The notes beneath the pieces were generated by a model that was given only the letters and a program-made list of their open reading frames with translations, was not told the DNA's origin and did not search any database. Positions 60,894-64,000 of a stretch of 64,000 nt of DNA are shown here, in pieces (position 1 is the first letter of the stretch; every line of letters starts with the position of its first letter). The position numbers were made by a program, and so were the translations under genes. Source of the stretch: Candidatus Acidulodesulfobacterium acidiphilum (GTDB taxonomy: Bacteria; SZUA-79; Acidulodesulfobacterales; Acidulodesulfobacteraceae); the NCBI GenBank assembly GCA_008534395.1, contig SHMQ01000011.1, positions 1 through 64,000 on the forward strand, read 5' to 3'.

Positions 60894-61940
60894 TTAGCGA
60901 TATTTTTTTATTAGCGTATAATTATTCGTTCTCTGCGCAGGAATAAATCCCGCGTCCTTAATTAATCTAACCATTAATTTTTCATCGACTGTTCTGTTTG
61001 CCGTTCCCGCCGCTTTTACTACGTTTTCTTCAAGCATTGTGGAACCCATATCGTTAGCTCCGAAACTTAACGCGACCTGTCCCATTTTCGCTCCCTGCGT
61101 TACCCATGACGCCTGAATATTATCGAAATTGTCTAAAACTATTCTTGAAACCGCAAGTACTTTAAGATAATAATGACCGAAAACGCCCCTTGGATTAAGC
61201 GACGTATTTTTACTCTGAAAACTCCAAGGAATAAAAGCCTTGAAACCGCCGGTTTTATCCTGAAGGTCTCTAAGTTTTAAAAGATGTTCCACTATATCTT
61301 CATCGGTTTCTATAGTTCCGAACATCATGGTGGCGGAAGAATTTAAACCCGCATTGTGAACTTCTTCCATGACTTTAAGCCACTGCCCGCTGTCTATCTT
61401 ATTCGGGCTTATTTTTTTTCTTACCCTGTCGACTAATATTTCCGCTCCTCCGCCCGGTACGGAATTCAAGCCTGCTTCTTTCAAAAGATTTACGGTTTCT
61501 CTGATAGTCATATCGTTTGAACGGGCGATAAAAGTAATCTCCGGCGGAGAAAACGCATGTATATGTATATCGAAATTTTCTTTAATATCGTTTAACAGAT
61601 TAATATAGTAGTCTATAGTTATATCGGGATTTAATCCTCCCTGAAGAAGAATCTGCGTACCGGAAAGTTCTTTTGTTTCCCTGATTTTATCGAAAATTTG
61701 TTCTTTCGTCAGCACGTAAGCGTCGTCGTCGCACACTCCGTATTTTTTGTAAAAAGCGCAAAATTTACATTCCGAGATGCAGACGTTGGTGTAGTTAATA
61801 TTTCTGTCTATAATAAACGTGACTATATCGTCCGGATGTTTTTTCTTTCTTATACCGTCGGCTATTTTTCCAAGTTCGATAATGTTATCGTTTTTAAACA
61901 GCGACAAAGCATCTTTTTTGCCTATCCTATATTTGTTCAT
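60894..61940 (-). CDS. mqnC: cyclic dehypoxanthinyl futalosine synthase MqnC
   Basis: 348 residues. Radical SAM cluster C54-x3-C58-x2-C61 (CISECKFC), followed by LLQGGLNPDITIDYY, HAFSPPEI, NSVPGGGAEILVDRVR and DKTGGFKAFIPWSFQ, which are the MqnC signatures. It cyclises dehypoxanthinyl futalosine in the futalosine route to menaquinone. SVPGGGAEIL with PWSFQ separates it from the CofH-type paralogue at 36660, which has SMPGTAAEIL and ALPF. The organism therefore very likely makes menaquinone by this route. It lies 45 bases downstream of fliI. Confidence 0.95.
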   Translation of the reverse strand: MNKYRIGKKDALSLFKNDNIIELGKIADGIRKKKHPDDIVTFIIDRNINYTNVCISECKFCAFYKKYGVCDDDAYVLTKEQIFDKIRETKELSGTQILLQGGLNPDITIDYYINLLNDIKENFDIHIHAFSPPEITFIARSNDMTIRETVNLLKEAGLNSVPGGGAEILVDRVRKKISPNKIDSGQWLKVMEEVHNAGLNSSATMMFGTIETDEDIVEHLLKLRDLQDKTGGFKAFIPWSFQSKNTSLNPRGVFGHYYLKVLAVSRIVLDNFDNIQASWVTQGAKMGQVALSFGANDMGSTMLEENVVKAAGTANRTVDEKLMVRLIKDAGFIPAQRTNNYTLIKKYR

Positions 61941-61985
61941 ATTTTTTTATTTTATTTTTTTATATTTAGTTCGCGGTTTATTTAT

Positions 61986-63308
61986 TTAATTCAGCAGTCC
62001 GGTCATTTCGTTAATGCTTTCCTCGAAAGAATATTTTTCCTCGGGGGTCTGTTTTATAAAGTTTTCTATCTTAGATATATGGTCTATGGCAAAATCTATC
62101 GCTTCGCTGGAACCTTTAGAATAAGCGCCGATATTTATAAGGTCTTCGTTTATCCTGTATTCCGAAACCACTTTTAAAACCTCTCGTGCGTACAGCAGAT
62201 GCTCTTTTGAAACTATGTCCGGCATGACGCGGGACAAACTGTTTAAAACGTCTATCGCCGGAAATATTCCTTTTTCCGCCGTTTTTCTCGAAAGAACTAT
62301 ATGTCCGTCGAGTATAGACCTTACCGTGTCGGAAACAGGTTCGTTCATATCGTCGCCTTCTACTAAAACCGTATATATTCCGGTGATGCTTCCTTTATCG
62401 GAGTTGGCAGCTCTTTCTAACAGTTTCGGCAAAACGCTGAAAACGGATGGCGTATAGCCTCTTACCGTCGGAGGTTCTCCCGCCGAAAGTCCTATTTCCC
62501 TCGAAGCCATTGCAAACCTGGTAATGGAATCCATAAGAAAAAGCACGTCAAGTCCTTTGTCCCTAAAATATTCCGCAAGGGCTGTCGCCGCAAAAGCTCC
62601 TCTCATTCTGACCAACGGGGATTTATCCGACGTAGCGACGATAACGGCGGATTTTTTTAAACCTTCTTCTCCTAGACTTTTTTCTATAAATTCTTTAACT
62701 TCGCGCCCTCTTTCGCCGATAAGCGCTATAATATTTACGTCTGATTTAGAATATTTGGTAAACATGCCGAGAAGAGTGCTTTTGCCGACCCCTGAGCCGG
62801 CAAATATACCTATCCTCTGCCCTTTGCCTATCGTCAAAAAAGAATTTACCGCCCTTACTCCGACGTCCATAACTTCGTTAATTCTTTTTCTGGATAAAGG
62901 AGATGGAGGCTCGTTGACTATCTTTGCATAACCGCCGCATTGAATTTTTCCTTTATCGTCTAACGGATTGCCGAACGGATCCACGACTCTTCCCAGCAGT
63001 TCTTCGCCTGCCGGAAATTTTTCCTCTTCTTCTAAAAGAATAACCTCGCTTTCTAAACTTATGCCTCCTATATCGCCGTAAGGCATAAGAACTGCCTTGT
63101 CGTCTTTAAAACCGATAACTTCTGCGGTGATACCTTTTGAAGACACGTCGTTTTTACCTTTAATGCGGCAGATTTTTCCTATGGAAAGATCAGGATGTTT
63201 AGCTTCAAGGACGAGTCCGACGGCTTTAACTATTTTTCCCTTTATAAGCATAGGATTAAAGTCTTGGAGCATACCGGCGTATTCTTTTAAATTTATAAGT
63301 CTTCCCAT
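61986..63308 (-). CDS. fliI: flagellar export ATPase FliI
   Basis: 440 residues, full length. P-loop IGIFAGSGVGKSTLLG (about 165-180), ALIGERGREVKEF, Walker B LFLMDSITRFAMA (about 250) and GYTPSVFSVLPKLLERA. It drives export of flagellar rod, hook and filament proteins. Flagellar rather than virulence type because of the flanking FlgJ-like gene and the chemotaxis gene elsewhere in the window. FliH and FliJ, the usual neighbours, are not between it and mqnC. Confidence 0.95.
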   Translation of the reverse strand: MGRLINLKEYAGMLQDFNPMLIKGKIVKAVGLVLEAKHPDLSIGKICRIKGKNDVSSKGITAEVIGFKDDKAVLMPYGDIGGISLESEVILLEEEEKFPAGEELLGRVVDPFGNPLDDKGKIQCGGYAKIVNEPPSPLSRKRINEVMDVGVRAVNSFLTIGKGQRIGIFAGSGVGKSTLLGMFTKYSKSDVNIIALIGERGREVKEFIEKSLGEEGLKKSAVIVATSDKSPLVRMRGAFAATALAEYFRDKGLDVLFLMDSITRFAMASREIGLSAGEPPTVRGYTPSVFSVLPKLLERAANSDKGSITGIYTVLVEGDDMNEPVSDTVRSILDGHIVLSRKTAEKGIFPAIDVLNSLSRVMPDIVSKEHLLYAREVLKVVSEYRINEDLINIGAYSKGSSEAIDFAIDHISKIENFIKQTPEEKYSFEESINEMTGLLN

Positions 63309-63365
63309 AATATAAAATAAACGATATGATAAAATTTATACGATGATAATCCCGCTTAAAATTAA

Positions 63366-64000
63366 TCAAGAGTATTCTTTATAGTAAGCAAGAACGGTTT
63401 TTACGTAATTTTCCGTTTCTTCAAACGGCGGTATTCCGTTATATTTTTCGACATTTCCTATACCGGCGTTGTATGCGGCAAGAGCAAGCTCGGTATTGCC
63501 TCCGTAACGGTCCAAAAGCTGTTTAAGGTAAAGCGTTCCGCCTAAAACGTTGCCTTCGGGATCGTAAGGATCGACGCCCAGTTCTTCTGCAGTTTTAGGC
63601 ATTAACTGCATAAGTCCGACGGCGCCTTTATTGGAAACGGCATAAGGATTAAAACCGGATTCCGTTTTGATTACGGCTTTTATTAAACCGTACGGAACGC
63701 CGTAAATTTCGGAAGCTTTTTTTGCAAGACCGTCGGCGGTGGCATAATCTTCGGTAACTCCTGAGGCGTCAGAACCGGAAGCGCCGTCGGATTTCAAAGC
63801 GTTAAGTTTCAGTCCTTCGGCGCCGGCGCCCCCATATTTTGAAGCTAATCCGTATGCCTGAAATAAATTGCCGGTAGCGGACATAGAAGCGACAGAAGAA
63901 CTTAGTCCTTTTATTCCGTCCTTTGCTATCAAAGACGGATGCTCTTTAAAATAATCGACGATCATTTTTGCTATGCCTATGCCTTTACCGTAGCTGTTGT
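63366..64000 (-). CDS. FlgJ-like rod protein fused to SLT lytic transglycosylase (5' end outside window)
   Basis: The frame stays open through the right edge, upstream of the first ATG at 63965, and reads [17 protein letters not shown]; the real start is therefore outside the window. [11 protein letters not shown] resembles the end of the FlgJ rod-binding domain (GKGLGLADMMV type). A Ser/Ala/Gly linker (about 25-85 of the visible part) leads to an SLT domain: catalytic Glu in [32 protein letters not shown] and [13 protein letters not shown]. It would cut peptidoglycan so the flagellar rod can pass. Classical FlgJ carries a glucosaminidase-type domain instead. Confidence 0.8.
   Translation of the reverse strand, partial: NSYGKGIGIAKMIVDYFKEHPSLIAKDGIKGLSSSVASMSATGNLFQAYGLASKYGGAGAEGLKLNALKSDGASGSDASGVTEDYATADGLAKKASEIYGVPYGLIKAVIKTESGFNPYAVSNKGAVGLMQLMPKTAEELGVDPYDPEGNVLGGTLYLKQLLDRYGGNTELALAAYNAGIGNVEKYNGIPPFEETENYVKTVLAYYKEYS

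Noticed and set aside
60894-61940. Second CofH candidate
   Set aside because: The motifs SVPGGGAEIL and PWSFQ are those of MqnC, not CofH, so this gene belongs to menaquinone synthesis.
61698-62177. 159-residue open frame on the + strand across the mqnC-fliI junction
   Set aside because: Both genes beneath it have diagnostic motifs; the frame is Phe/Tyr-rich in the way antisense frames of this genome are.

Overview
The window is about 64 kb of AT-rich (roughly one third G+C), gene-dense chromosome from a Gram-negative, flagellated, anaerobic-type bacterium. The clues are an outer-membrane Pel polysaccharide export system, a flagellar export ATPase (FliI) beside a FlgJ-like rod/muramidase protein, futalosine-route menaquinone synthesis (MqnC), cobalamin synthesis (CbiB), many response regulators and several radical-SAM enzymes. 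The set looks deltaproteobacterial in the old sense. The AT-rich, lysine/isoleucine-rich coding style would suit the acidophilic sulfate-reducer lineages (Acidulodesulfobacterales/Sva0485 type), but that placement is a guess and no marker here proves it.

Layout. 1-2654: the tail of a GGDEF protein, an AAA ATPase with DUF4143, and cbiB. 2999-15268 (+): a complete Pel exopolysaccharide operon in the order pelD-E-F-G-A-B(inner)-B(outer)-C, with PelB split into two genes and a PelD that keeps its c-di-GMP binding residues. 15309-24567 (-): a housekeeping run HU/IHF-miaB-PHP-TPR-soluble MCP-GH57, preceded by priA. 24777-32582 (-): radical-SAM/SPASM protein, tRNA-Ala(CGC), hemL, an AXE1-like hydrolase, a lipo-cytochrome c, and a fused B12-binding radical SAM/DUF2344 protein. 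32730-34469 (+): M50 protease and scpA. 34701-38028 (-): a TPP-riboswitch operon containing a CofH-family radical SAM gene, thiS, thiG and a pseudouridine synthase. 38993-41581 (-): a TdeIII-type restriction-modification pair. 41775-55773 (-): a 13-gene type IV secretion locus (VirB1, 2, 3, 4, 5, 6, 8, 9, 10 and VirD4 types) that has no VirB11 but encodes a MoxR/RavA-type AAA+ ATPase between virB10 and virD4. 56004-64000 (-): thioesterase, receiver proteins, a large hybrid kinase with a variant GGDEF domain, DksA-like protein, mqnC, fliI and the C-terminal part of a FlgJ-like/SLT fusion.

How the genes fit together. The Pel operon has every part for synthesis (PelF), membrane transport and c-di-GMP gating (PelD/E/G), periplasmic deacetylation/hydrolysis (PelA) and outer-membrane export (PelB/C). 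The GGDEF tail at the left edge and the hybrid kinase-GGDEF at the right are candidate c-di-GMP enzymes. The most unusual arrangement is the thiamin operon. A CofH-type tyrosine-cleaving radical SAM enzyme occupies the place where ThiH (also tyrosine-cleaving) would be expected, directly under a TPP riboswitch and translationally coupled to thiS. The CofH reaction releases 2-iminoacetate, which is exactly what ThiG consumes, so this may be an alternative iminoacetate supply. The type IV locus has no relaxase, integrase or VirB11 in view. A family of long palindromic intergenic elements, with compensatory changes between copies, is spread over 24.6-36.5 kb.
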